Source: Planoprotostelium fungivorum
Lineage: Eukaryota > Evosea > Variosea > Cavosteliida > Cavosteliaceae
Reading direction: 5' to 3'
NCBI GenBank assembly: GCA_003024175.1
Contig: MDYQ01000137.1
Coordinates: forward strand, 1 to 64,000
DNA length: 64,000 bases
The notes below the pieces were generated by a model. The model saw only the letters and a program-made list of their open reading frames with translations. It was not told the origin of the DNA and ran no database searches. How positions within the stretch are numbered: position 1 is the first letter of the stretch; every line of letters begins with the position of its first letter. The position numbers and the translations under genes were made by a program. Of this stretch, positions 44,337 to 55,050 are shown piece by piece.

Positions 44337-47300
44337 ATGATGATGCAAATGTCTCGTCTCTCCTCTATGAGGACGATTCAGAGTCTTCGTATCGCAAAAG
44401 CCCTTCCTACGATCTCGACTCACCTTACACCCTCTTCCATTTTGCTCAGAGGGACTAGGGTCCACCCTTTGGCACCCACCATGAAGCCAATCGCACCTAC
44501 TTGTCGTCAGTTCCATTCAACGAGACCTTTTCGCCAATCCATCTCAACTCCTCAGACAATTCCGAGTGGAGATACTCTCGGTAGCCACGTGAGTAACCTC
44601 TTCAACGATCGTCTCGCTTCTTCTTACATCGGATGATTCGAAACAGTTGATCCCAATGGTCAATCGTCTCCAAGAAGTGTGTTCATTGGTCGGTGAACAA
44701 GTCATCGATCTCCCCCAGATCGTTGTCATAGGAGGTGATTTCCATTCTTTCACATACAAATCGCTTCTGTATGATGTTCAACGATCAAATAGGACAATCT
44801 TCTGGAAAGAGTTCCGTATTAGAGAATCTAGTGGGAAGAGATTTTTTACCTCGCGGTAACGAGTTAGTTACGAGGAGACCTCTCATCCTGCAGCTGAATC
44901 GCATCGCTGACAGCAGTGAGTCTACCATTTTTTACTCAATAGCACCTAACGAGAACACAGACGAGTGGGGAGAATTCCTCCACAAACCAGGAGAGAAGTT
45001 CACCTTCGATGGTAATCATCATCACTGATTCCTCCGTGATTCATTCTGTTTAGGCATCAGAGAGGAAATACACAGAGAGACAGAACGAACGACTGGAAAA
45101 AACAAGGGAATATCTACCGAGCCCATTTTATTGAGAATTTATTCACCCAACGTCCTCCCACTCACCCTGGTCGACACTCCGGGTATGACGCGAGTGCCCG
45201 TAGGTGAGATCCATCTACAAATGTGTAGACGCTCGATTTACCCCGGGAGGTGATCAACCACCGGACATCGAGCAGAGACTGAGAGACATGATCATGCAGT
45301 TCATCTCGAAGCCGAATTCGATCATTTTGGCCGTGCAGTCTGCCACACAAGACTTGGCCACCAGCGATGCTCTCAAATTAGCCAGAGAAGTCGACCCAGA
45401 AGGACACAGGACCATAGGCGTCCTGACCAAGATCGGTATAGTTCCATCTACAACTCTCCGAATGAAATTTTGAATCCATGCAGACATCATGGACAGAGGA
45501 ACGAACGCGATGGACACGCTGATGGGCAAGAGCATTCCTCTACGCCTCGGTTTCGTTGGAACCATCAGCCGTTCTCAGCACGACATCAACGTGGGAAAGA
45601 GCATTCGAAGCTCTCTCGATGACGAGCAGAAATTTTTCCGCGAACATTCCGTCTACAACTCCCTCCAGGACCTATGCGGTACCGCGAATCTGGCGGCCAA
45701 GTGTAATCGGGTGAAATTTCGCGGGAAATTCGAGTCGCTGACGGGGGAAGATATTGGCGGGACACATCTACAAGGCCCTCCCTTCACTCAAGCAACAAGT
45801 GAGATCGAAGATCAAGGACAAGCAGGAGGAGTTACAATCGTACGGAACGGGTACAATTCTAGAGAAGGGAAACCAAGGTTGGATGTTGTTACACCTTCTC
45901 GGAAAATTCTCTGAAGAGTTCAAATCGGCCATCGATGGTATCCCCGAAGAGATCAACACGACCCAATTGTGAGTCGATTTCGAAACATTTATTTCATTTT
46001 ATTTCGGTCGTATTCATTTTGGCTAGGAACGGAGGAGCTAGGATCCGATACATATTTTATGATGCGTTCTACAAACACATGCAGAGTGTCAACCCTGAAG
46101 AAGGTTTATCTACCAATGACATACGCACCGCCATACGTAACGCCGCGGTAAGTCTCACCTTCATCTGATGAGATGCACACGCAGTCGTATTGAATTGAAA
46201 CAGGGAGCACGTAACTCTTTATTCGTACCCGATAAAGCATTCGAGATGCTGATCAAGAGACAAATCGAAAATTTGAGAGAACCATGTCTGAGGGCTGCCG
46301 ATATGGTCTTTGACGAGTTGATGAGAATCTTGGCTCAGATGGATGCCAGCGAACTCAGGAGGTGATCTGAATCAAATTGTCGATGTGAAGAACACATCAA
46401 CGATGTGGTCGGACGAGATGACTCATCGACGATAGATTCTCAGTGTTGAGACACAGAGTGGTCGATGTGGCCAACACTACGTTGAGGAGCTGCCTGAAGC
46501 CGACGAACAAGATGATCAAGAATCTCGTTCTCATGGAGCTGGCTCACATCAACACGTCACATCCAGAATTTCTGGGAGGAAACATGATCAAGCAATCCAT
46601 CGCCGATCAAGTCCAAGAGGTGTTTTATTCTCACTATTCTCATGTCAGCTCGACATGTCTTCTCTTTCTTCTTCCTCTCCTGTTCTCATTCTCATCGAAT
46701 AGTGTTGATGATGAATCAGGTCGTGATTGTGGAAGAGCCCAGACACAAAGTCAGGACCCAAGACTACAATCAACCGAAACAACAGAAGAGTGGATTCTTC
46801 TCTTCTCTCTTCGGTGGTTCCGAAGAAGAGAAACCTTCTCCGAAGATGAACAAGAACAACAGCCTCTCCAGTGGTAGATACGCTCAGTCCCCCTTCAACA
46901 CAAACGACGTGAGGAATCGACGAGATTTCGATTCGAACTGTACGCGTGATGACCTATTCAGATGCCCAACGTGATCACAGTGGATAATGCATTGAGCGAG
47001 ACCGACAAGATTCAGATCAAATTGATCAGTGAGTTGAGACAGAAGAGTAGAATTGATCGATTTCACAGAACAACTGTTGGGCTCTTATTTCAAGATCGTG
47101 CAGAAGTCATTGCAAGAGAACGTGACCAAGGCCATCATGTTGTTCTTGGTCGAAGCGGCAAAGGAGAACCTTCACAAGGTGATGGAGAAGAGAGGAAGAG
47201 ACTGACAGGAACAGGATCTCATGAGTGAACTGTACAAGGAAGAACTGTTCAACGAGCTGTTGCACGAAGATTCTAGAGTCGTTCAGAGAAGACAACAGTG

Positions 47301-47420
47301 TGCGGAACAATTGGAGGCTCTGAAACAAGCGAAGAAGATCATTCAGATGGTGTTGATTACATTTTGAAATGTGGATTGATCTCTTTTCAGGCTGAAATCC
47401 AGAGTTTGTCTTCGAAATAA
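44337..47420 (+). CDS. Drp1/Dnm1-type dynamin-related GTPase with mitochondrial presequence
   Basis: ATG 44337 begins a leader of nearly 80 residues with Arg, Lys and Ser but no Asp or Glu ([20 protein letters not shown] ... FHSTRPF), a strong mitochondrial import signal. The dynamin GTPase follows: G1 GGQSSGKSS (an intron splits the first two Gly codons), G3 LVDTPGMT near 45175, G4 LTKID near 45430-45490. The middle domain contains [26 protein letters not shown] and [14 protein letters not shown] Ser/Asn-rich variable region lies where Drp1 has its B insert, and there is no PH domain. The GED reads [17 protein letters not shown]...[14 protein letters not shown] and ends IQSLSSK. It likely acts in mitochondrial division, perhaps from inside the organelle. 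Several introns are inferred; that at 45205-45250 holds a TCTACA/TGTAGA palindrome. Confidence 0.92.
45214..45229. repeat. 16-nt intronic palindrome TCTACAAATGTGTAGA
   Basis: A member of the TCTACA-N4-TGTAGA set, in a 46-nt dynamin intron (between VPV and GDQPPDIE). Arms of six bases are exact. Confidence 0.7.
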
Positions 47421-47518
47421 ATTGAACGAACACGAGAATTTCATTATCAGAGGAATACGATCGACGCGATCATGACTCAATTCTAGATGATGACTGATCA
47501 AGTTGATTGAGACAGTGA

Positions 47519-48210
47519 TCAAAAATCTTGAGGAGGAGTTTCTGCTCCCTCTCCCAGAGCTCTCTGGAAAGTGATTGTATCGATCCACTGGTTCAACTTC
47601 CACCCGACTGCTTTAGTGTGAGACACCTGGGTTGTATTCATGAGAGACGAGCGTGCAGACAAATCAATCACCTGCACAAATACAAGTGATCTATGTAACG
47701 CAATGGAGGCAGGGTTGTCCGTGATCGTACCTGCGAAAACCTATTCGCTGACATCAGTTATAAACTACGTACTTGTCTCCGCTTTCCTCTCTCTAACCGC
47801 TGCAGCAATTCGACCATCAATTTCTTCCCTGCATCACCTCCGTCAGGCTATTCGTGATGTTGTCGGTCACCAACTCCCAGTCCCTTCTTTTTGTGGTCCA
47901 GATACACTGAGCTTTCACAGCTGAATCGATATCCTCTACGTGGTCTGTAGGCTGTGGCATAACTGTAGTCAACTACCTAGTGGGCTGTGACGACAATCAA
48001 AATGATGACGAGGTACCTCTCCATCAGCGCACGCAACGATGTATGGGTATCCGCCCTCCGTAGTGGTTTGGATGCGCTTCTTCATATCATCCACCGTTGG
48101 GACTTCTTCCTCATGGCGTCTAAGAAGGCAGCACTCAATTGGTAACTCCAGTAGACTTTAGAGGGCTATGAAGATGTAACAATTGCAACGACTTCACCCT
48201 CGTCGTCCAT
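47519..48210 (-). CDS. Phosphinothricin/methionine sulfoximine N-acetyltransferase-like (PAT) GNAT
   Basis: Read leftward: EEEVPTVDDMKKRIQ, GGYPYIVACADGE, then after an intron VVDYSYATAYRPRRGYRFSC and ESSVYLDHKKKGLGVGKKLM. Next come TITDNPASIALHRSL and the family's end motif AVGWKLNQWIDTITFQRALG. These match the bacterial PAT/Bar/YwnH type of GNAT acetyltransferase throughout, including the acetyl-CoA loop GLGVGKKL. Four short introns (about 47976-48015, 47830-47871, 47741-47772, 47627-47671) show it is adapted to this genome. The 5' end is uncertain: the N-terminal beta strand and start codon should lie between 48115 and 48330. It is convergent with dynamin, 98 bp apart. The physiological substrate is unknown. 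Confidence 0.78.
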
Positions 48211-48873
48211 ACCCAAGGAAGGTCCACAATGCCTCCCGAATCCACTCTCTCGTCATTCTCCACTGAAGCATCAGTTGAGATTTGAGAGGGCTGCCCTCTC
48301 GCGCAGAGCCAAATGAGATGTGACCACATCTTAAAATTAAATCATTTATTTTTAGACCCCGATGTGAGCGCTTGATGTGCAGTGAAAGTGCCGTTGATCG
48401 AGACCACTAAGTCGTTTTGTATGTGTTGTGTCAGGTTGTCAGCCCGAGATGAGACCGTCAGCTGTGGATGAAAAAGTTGAATATTAGTGGAGGTGATGAT
48501 TATGACCGTCACGAGGCACTATAAGAGATGGAATTAAAAGAGCAGCCATTGGCTGAGCAATGCGTCCTTCTGTTGGCTTTGTAGCGCCGGTTCGACTACC
48601 CAAACTAAATGCATCGGAACTCATGCCCAGAAAGAAATATTTTTATTCCACAATATTGAATTCTTCGTCCTCGATTTCAACGAGCTGAGGAGAGCGGCTA
48701 GAATTTCACTGCTGATTACTGCTAGCGGCTGTATGGCCCCTGCGGGGGGGGGGGGAATCTTAGGGAGGGTACCAGGTCATTGATGATACTTTGCCCAGGT
48801 GTAGAATCACCTGGGCTACACGGTGATGTATTCCATTTTTTCGTCCGGACGTTCGTAACAGAGAAAAGTGCCA
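48211..48873. other. Intergenic with G-run and hairpin
   Basis: Holds the upstream part of the PAT-like gene (possible first exon), a run of 13 G near 48740, and a perfect hairpin at 48793-48816 (arms GCCCAGGTG and CACCTGGGC, six-base loop). No other gene recognised. Confidence 0.5.
48793..48816. repeat. Inverted repeat with 9-bp arms
   Basis: GCCCAGGTG, loop TAGAAT, CACCTGGGC. No U-run follows and no gene end is near, so it is not an obvious terminator; it may be a protein-binding site or a small-element remnant. Confidence 0.55.
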
Positions 48874-49128
48874 ATGTACGCTATTTTTTTAGTGTACGCG
48901 ACAGTAATCCACACTTTGCTCATATTGGGCAACGTTTTTGTGACCCAAGTGACATACCATGTCTCCATAGTTGGCATCACCAATGGTGATCATCAATTTC
49001 AAATGATTGATCATGTGTTGATTGGAGAGTTGACGTTCTACACTGCTGCCCTCTACCTTGTTTATTTTTCTTTTCACACTCTGTACATCCAAGATCCCAC
49101 ATCAAAACTCATCATCATTCAACTTTGA
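48874..49128 (+). CDS. Possible small hydrophobic protein
   Basis: A frame of 84 residues from ATG 48874 (MYAIFLVYATVIHTLLILGN ... FYTAALYLVYFSFHTLYI) with two hydrophobic stretches. It overlaps the 3' end of the Spinster-like gene on the other strand by 27 bp, and codon use is AT-rich compared with neighbours. No family recognised; it may be chance. Confidence 0.25.
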   Translation: MYAIFLVYATVIHTLLILGNVFVTQVTYHVSIVGITNGDHQFQMIDHVLIGELTFYTAALYLVYFSFHTLYIQDPTSKLIIIQL

Positions 49129-51046
49129 ATCGAAAGACTCGTCGTCGGCAAGGAGATATTCTCTGGTGGACTCATCGTTCTTCTTCACCACGAAGCAAGC
49201 CACCCCAAACACGAGTCCAGCGCCCATCAGCATGCACGGAGCTAAGATCAATCCTTTGAATAGACCTTCGAACGTATCAGTGGATGGTCAACAGGAAATA
49301 TCTTCACTGGAGTGATCTGAGATGGACCCTACGATGATCGGAGAGGCACCATCACCGAGCAGGTGCATGATGAGAATGCACAGACTGAAAGATCTCGCCC
49401 TGATGTTCGCTTCGACACAATTGGCTTGGATGGCCGATATGGGACCTGTTACCACTGTCAGTCGAAATCGATTGGAAACGAATACCCAAATAAAACCAGG
49501 CGAAGATCTGTCCGATGAATACCAAGGCGATGACCACAGCGGGGCTATCGATCGATCAACGAGACGATATGTGAAGGATGAACCAGATGTGAAGGATGGA
49601 CAGATGTGAAGGATGAACCAGATGGATATTCGATTCCTCACTGTGCACGGACGAAGAGCATGAGGAGAAGGATGAATACACCGCAGAGGAAGAGAGATAC
49701 GGAGCTGACGGCGAAATAAGCGTTATCCATCTTCTCTTTCAATCGATCTCCGATCATGCTGCCCGTCAACGTTCCACCGACACCTCCCACTACGACAGAT
49801 GCACCCTATCTACGCCTCAACATCTGAATCGATCGTGTTTTGGATCACTCACCACAATCATCGCGGACGTCTCCATGTCTAAATCGGTGTTGTATCGATA
49901 GATGTAAGTGGGCAGCCAGTCTGTCAATGCTCCAACAGCCCAAGTGTGAAGCGTCAGACCGCCCAGACAGAAGAGATATTCCTTATTACGGCTCAATCTC
50001 TTCACGACCTGTTGACGAGGTTTTAATTTCTATTGTGGGCATTCGATCACCTCTAACCAAGGCACGCTGTCGTTCTCTAACGTCTCGAATGTGCCGACAC
50101 CGGGGTCTCTTATTCTGTGGATCAACAGGGCGACGAATACTCCAGGAATTCCTTCATTATTATTCAGATGATTGATCACGTATTTTATCGTATGCTTCGA
50201 CGATTTACTTTTCATTTCTATTCATCTTGATTGGATGGGGCAGATGATCATGTGATGCGTGTGATGTGATGGATGAGAAACGGAGATGAAATAGAAAAGT
50301 GTAGCCCACCGCAGAATAAGAAGGCGGCTCTCCACGATATCTGTTGTCCCAATATTCCCCCCAAAGTGAATCCTATGGCACCACCGACGGGGGCAGCTGA
50401 TGCAGATGAGAGACACGTAACGCAGGACGTTCCACCACACCGATGCTCATGATAGTCATCACTCGATTTCTCATGTCTGGTGGGTACAGATCGGCCAGAA
50501 GAGCTGTCGATCATGTGTGAGATCAAGAAAATCGAGAGGAACTCACCTGGTGCTATCGTGGCGTAAGCTGCCTCTCCCACACCGACGAGAGTTCTGAAGG
50601 ACAGGAAGGTCCAAAAATCGATGGCGAAGAAAGTTAGTCCAGTGGCCAGCGACCAGAGTATGACACCTGAAGATGATGAGTGGACGATAGAGACGGAGCG
50701 GAATCACCGGACATGAGGAGGTACCGTCGAGAGAAACCACGATCAGATAGCATGGCGAAGATGGGACTGGTGAACATGTATACGACGATGAAGGCAGTCA
50801 TCGGTGCACTGCTCTCTGCATCGCTCAACTGAAGATCTTTCTGCGTTTCGGTCCATATCATTCCATCCGCTTGTACGATATCGAACGACGCACCTTGTAT
50901 AAATCTTTCGTTGAACTTGGGATGAATCTATCAGCGTAGTTGATGAGATTGATGAGAGTCAAGACGCAGAGAGCGTATACCGCCCCCTTCTGTGGACCTT
51001 TGTGATAGAGCTCCTCAAACTCCATCGAGGAGGGGACTCGAAACAT
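49102..51046 (-). CDS. Spinster-like MFS transporter
   Basis: ATG 51046 gives a short cytosolic start, then VYALCVLTLINLINYADRFI, the Spinster N(Y)xxR motif. Next come SSAPMTAFIVVYMFTSPIFA, LSDRGFSRRYLL (MFS motif A), LVGVGEAAYATIAP (typical Spinster motif), PVGGAIGFTLGGI, then TLHTWAVGALTDWLPTYIYR. The end is FYLGPISAIQANCV, ARSFSLCILIMHLLGDGASP and a hydrophilic tail ending FDSKLNDDEF. Spinster proteins export sphingosine-1-phosphate, lysophospholipids or sugars from lysosomes or cells; the substrate here is not known. About ten introns; one near 49560-49640 contains a short tandem GAAGGATGAACCAGAT-like repeat. Confidence 0.9.
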
Positions 51047-51150
51047 GGTGAGTCAACTTCCGTGTGTGCGATGCCGTTGCGATTCTGATGTCTCATCCGA
51101 TTGAGAACTGATTCAAAAGTCAATCCAGTTCATGATACACGAGGTGTCAC

Positions 51151-52457
51151 ATGCTAAAACCAACGATACTCTACCACCCCAATGTGGTTTCCGTACTTGC
51201 GTGCATTCTATGGATTAGCGCGAGTAAACAGAGTACCCTTATGATCTCTTCTCATCTTGAACAGGTGTCTCTATGATCATCTCGAACAAAGCTCTGTTTG
51301 ATACTTTTCGATTCGATTTTGCTATAGCGACTCTCATCTGGGAGGTATGTTGTTGGATGATTATGTCCTCTCATTTTACAATAGAAACTATTCACCATTC
51401 TATTGATGTACGTCTTAGAGACATTTGGTTACATCTCCTACAACAAATTGAAAACAGACGTGGTGAAGATTTGGCTCCCCTGCAATGTCTTCTTCATCTT
51501 CATGTTGGTCAGTGGCATTTACGCGTGAGAAGATCCACTCATCTTCGATGACCGAAGACAGAATCAAGTTCTTGACGATACCCATGATCACCATCTTCAA
51601 GAAGTTGAGCACCGTAATGACCACCTATTCTGACGGCTACATCACTGGTCGCCCAGTTCCTCCACTCGTCACCATCAGTTGCCTTCTCATCGTTCGTACC
51701 TGTATGTGTCTGCCCTCTCTAAGCATGAAATAGGTGTTGAGTTCGGTCATCGCAGGTATCGCCGACCTCTCTTTCAATACGAGCGGTTACATCATCATGT
51801 TGATCAACTGCATCTTCACATCCGTTTATATTGTGAGCCACATCATCATCAGCATCACACGAGAGAAGTGATGGAAGCAGATCTATACGAAGCAGATATC
51901 AGATCGAGACCCAGCCACGAGAGACTATTTAGACAACTGGACGATGACTTATTATAATTCTGTTCTGTCCATTTTATTTCTGATTCCACTCTTCTTTCTC
52001 TTCGGTGAGTCTCTTTGTCCTTCTCTCTGATGCGAGCAGGTGAACATGAAACTCTCACGACTGAGTTGAAGATGAGAAGCGATGACGTGTCTTTCTGGAT
52101 CTTCATGGTCTGGATGGGAGTGGTTGGGTGCGGCATCAGTGAGTTACCTTGCACCGGGTGATGATGTGACGATGTCATCAGGTGCATGCTCTCTGTGGGC
52201 TGTCAAGTTGGTCAGTCCGGCCACTTACAGCGTCGTTGGATCTCTGAACAAAATACCTCTAGCCATCACTGGCATCATCTTCTTTCGTGTCAAGATGACA
52301 TCCTATTCGATCGTGTCATTGGTGTTGGGTGAGTCAACAGATGAACACCAAAAATTGAACATCTCCAGCTCTGAGTGCGGGAATGTTATACACGTGGGCG
52401 AAATTGAGAGCGGCTAATGTACCCAAGCAAGATGACAAACCAATGGAGAAGGTCTGA
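51151..52457 (+). CDS. Nucleotide-sugar transporter (TPT/VRG4-like)
   Basis: From ATG 51151: MLKPTILYHPNVVSVLACIL, SVSMIISNKALFDTFRFDF (the conserved NK motif), WLPCNVFFIFMLVSGIYA, then IPMITIFKKLSTVMTTYSDGYI. Next GVELSSVIAGIADLSFNTSGY, YIIYTKQISDR, NSVLSILFLIPLFFLF, and the family signature LVSPATYSVVGSLNKIPLAI (compare the VRG4 GALNK motif), ending LRAANVPKQDDKPMEKV. About ten helices, so a Golgi antiporter, most like GDP-mannose carriers, although the residue pattern alone does not fix the sugar. Seven or so short introns are inferred. The start was chosen because it keeps the first helix in frame across the intron near 51229. Confidence 0.87.
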
Positions 52458-52953
52458 AGATGAGAGGACTTGGAATGGAAGAGATAGGAGAGTGGGTGGA
52501 GAAAGAATAGATGATTGGGTTGCGTATACTCAACGCCCTTATTCAAAGCCTGTTCACCCGAGAATTGAACAGAAAACCATCACGACGCTGCTGAGCTCAT
52601 CTGTGGATTATTCTGTGCGGCTGGCATCAAAATCCCAATATATTTCGGTAATCTGGCGTTGTTTGGTCACATCATACGATGAGAAACTCATTCGATAGAC
52701 TCTCGCCAAGTTGGGAAGCGCCAACTGGCTGGGTGAGATGAACATATATATATATTTGGTGCACCAAATGATGCGATACATGTAAAGTGCCAACTCAACC
52801 GGATGATACTGAGCAATCCTTTAACCTTATAAGGGCGTTGAGTATATTTGATCGTGTTATCTCAAAAATTGATGTCTGGTCCGTGATGGAATGCCGAACT
52901 CCGTTCAGCGAACAGGACTACACCACCGTTTATCGGATTCACAAAACATAGAT
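52458..52953. other. Intergenic holding a MITE
   Basis: Between the nucleotide-sugar transporter and the oxygenase gene. Most of it is the short inverted-repeat element 52527-52844; a (TA)n run lies at about 52745-52757. No coding content. Confidence 0.7.
52527..52844. mobile_element. MITE-like element, 318 bp, 16-bp inverted repeats, TA target duplication
   Basis: TACTCAACGCCCTTAT at 52527-52542 is exactly inverted at 52829-52844, and TA flanks both sides (52525-52526 and 52845-52846). There is no transposase frame inside. Size, short ends and a TA duplication fit a non-autonomous Tc1/mariner-type element, but no autonomous partner is in the window. Confidence 0.72.
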
Positions 52954-53939
52954 ATGAGCCACAAGCAGTACGGTCACTCTACTCTAACAGGTCTGGAATG
53001 GTTAAACAACGACACCTTTGATCCTTCAAGGGTGGTGGAGGAAGACTTACCTCTCGGCGTGAAAGTGTTACACAATGTGCTCACGAATCAGGGTAAGGAT
53101 CGATGGTTGTGAAAGAGTGATTGAACAGAAGAAGAGGCCGATCGGATCGTAAAATCCATCTTCTCGACGGGAGATGATCTCCCACATTCACAACCTGTGG
53201 TCTTTCGAGGATGGTCAGAAGATCCATCTGATGAGTATAAGAAACTCGGAAGAAGAAGCTTCTTCGCCTCAAAGGTATGTGTATCATCTTCGAAACTGAA
53301 AGAAGCTGATTCGATTCCGACAGGCACTGGCTGATACCTTCTGGGACAGAGTCAAAGAATACGTTCCATCGACTCTCGACATTGTCGCTGTCGATAAATG
53401 GCAGTGGAAGGCCGAGCACCTCACAGAACGCATGAGATTTGTGCGATATGAGGTAATGGCGTTTCTTTGTTCTTCGTTGGTGGTTTGTGACACAGGGCTC
53501 AGGTTGGTCAAGAGTTTCCAACTCATACAGATGGTCCAGAGGTACACGATAACAATCACAGGACGTTCTACTCTGTTCTGTTTTACATCAACATGGAGGA
53601 TGCTGAAGTGTGTCTATCATACAAAAACATATTGTGACATTTTGCAGATAGAAGGTGGTGAACTCAGATTCTTAAAGGGGGACATGCAAAAATCTGAGAA
53701 GGTCGTGGACATCCAACCAGGTGCAGAGTTCGAAGCATGATGGATTGAAATGCTGAATCACATCAGAGTCCGGGTTAGTCGTCATTATGCCCCACAGAAC
53801 GATTCACCAATCGTTACCCGTGAAGAAGGGAGTCAAATATTTGATCAGACAAGATGTGATGTACTCTAGAGTGGAAGGATCAGGGCAGAAGGTAGCAGAG
53901 GGAGAGAAGAGCAATCCAGAATGGGCCACGATGATGTAA
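52954..53939 (+). CDS. 2OG-Fe(II) dioxygenase (prolyl-hydroxylase-like)
   Basis: ATG 52954 starts MSHKQYGHSTLTGLEWLNND. The catalytic core is QVGQEFPTHTDGP (HxD metal ligands near 53500), NHRTFYSVLFYINMED, IEGGELRFLKG, then IMPHRTIHQSLPV (distal His) and KYLIRQDVMYSR with the Arg that binds 2-oxoglutarate. All three metal ligands and the Arg are present, so it should be active. The layout is that of prolyl 4-hydroxylase-like enzymes, substrate unknown. Introns are at about 53092-53127, 53276-53322, 53452-53495, 53608-53647 and 53721-53767. It ends GEKSNPEWATMM. Confidence 0.85.
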
Positions 53940-54031
53940 TGTGCTGATGAAATATATGGATCACCGATCTACGCCGATTTATTCGATTTTTGAACTTAAT
54001 CGCTGGGTGTGAATCATCACATCAACACCGC

Positions 54032-54575
54032 ATGCTTCATTCTCTTCGTGTGATTCGAACAAATAAGTCTCCTTTATTTGGTTCACTACCAAGACGACAC
54101 ATGACGACAGTTCAAGATCAGATCAGAGGAAAGTTGGACCAAAAATTCTCACCAGTTCACCTTGGTGTGTCCCGTGCATTTGTCAGTGAATTCATACTCC
54201 CTTCTCAGATGTCATCAACGAGAGCTACATGCATAATGTCCCAAAAGGATCAGAGACACATTTCAAGGTGGATCCACTTCAGTGTTGCAGCACAACTGAT
54301 CCAGACAGGTCGTCGTGGTGTCCTCCAACTTTGAAGGACAGGGTCTGGTGGATAGACATAGAGCTGTGAATGAGCTGCTGAGCGACGAGCTGAAGAGCGG
54401 TGTCCACGCGTTGTCCATACTGGCCAAAACGCCAGCCCAGTGGGAGAAGAGTGGAGGTCAAGTCACACCCTCTCCAAGTGATGTCCAAACGAATCAGACA
54501 CGCCAACTGACCTTCATCAGCTTGCCTGGGTGGTATGGCCAAAGAGAAGAAACAACAACAGTAAATCATCTCTGA
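54032..54575 (+). CDS. BOLA: BolA-family protein, mitochondrial type
   Basis: ATG 54032 gives a basic leader (MLHSLRVIRTNKSPLFGSLP), then the BolA domain: MTTVQDQIRGKLDQKFSPVH, then LDVINESYMHNVPKGSETHF and VVVVSSNFEGQGLVDRHRAV, followed by GVHALSILAKTPAQW. These carry the invariant His of RHR and the ES-H-N-x-P-G-S-E-T-H-F block. With monothiol glutaredoxins, BolA proteins handle iron-sulphur clusters; the leader points to mitochondria, like BOLA1/BOLA3. Three introns (about 54165-54209, 54268-54309, 54479-54521). The reading frame of the last exon, ending TTTVNHL, is a little uncertain. Confidence 0.92.
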
Positions 54576-55050
54576 TCCATTCGCGCATCGTCTTGATCGT
54601 TCGCATCATCACTGAGATCTTCCTCGAGCGCGAGCGTGTTGAATGTCACGGAACCGAGGGAGGAACAGAAGCTGGACGCGTCACGAGGGTCTGGTCACGC
54701 GTGAACCAGATCATTATGAATGAATCTGTGATACGTACCCCGTTCGGGTGAAAGGTGAAGACCGAGAAGAAGAGAAGGAGAGAAGAAGAAGCGTATCGGA
54801 GCAATCAATCCACTACTGACAATCTGTTCCCGCCTCCTAAATCGGGAAATTAAAAAATCCGGTCTCAAATGCACTGAAATCTCCGTGAGAAAATTATCCG
54901 TGTCGGAATCCGGACCATTCCAAGGATGAGAGAGTGCATCAGAAGAACTTCATAATTTGTGGAACACAGCAACAAAGAGGACATCAACTTACACGCCACC
55001 AAGAACATAGCTCACACGACACCAAAAGTTTCACGTCATCATCACACAAC
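54576..55050. other. Intergenic upstream of the glycerol-3-phosphate dehydrogenase gene
   Basis: 475 bp. A purine-rich stretch (54755-54795) and no convincing gene; presumably the BolA 3' UTR and the next promoter. Confidence 0.5.

Noticed and set aside
48738-48752. Run of G as a structural element
   Set aside because: A single homopolymer can be a sequencing error and has no partner runs for a quadruplex.
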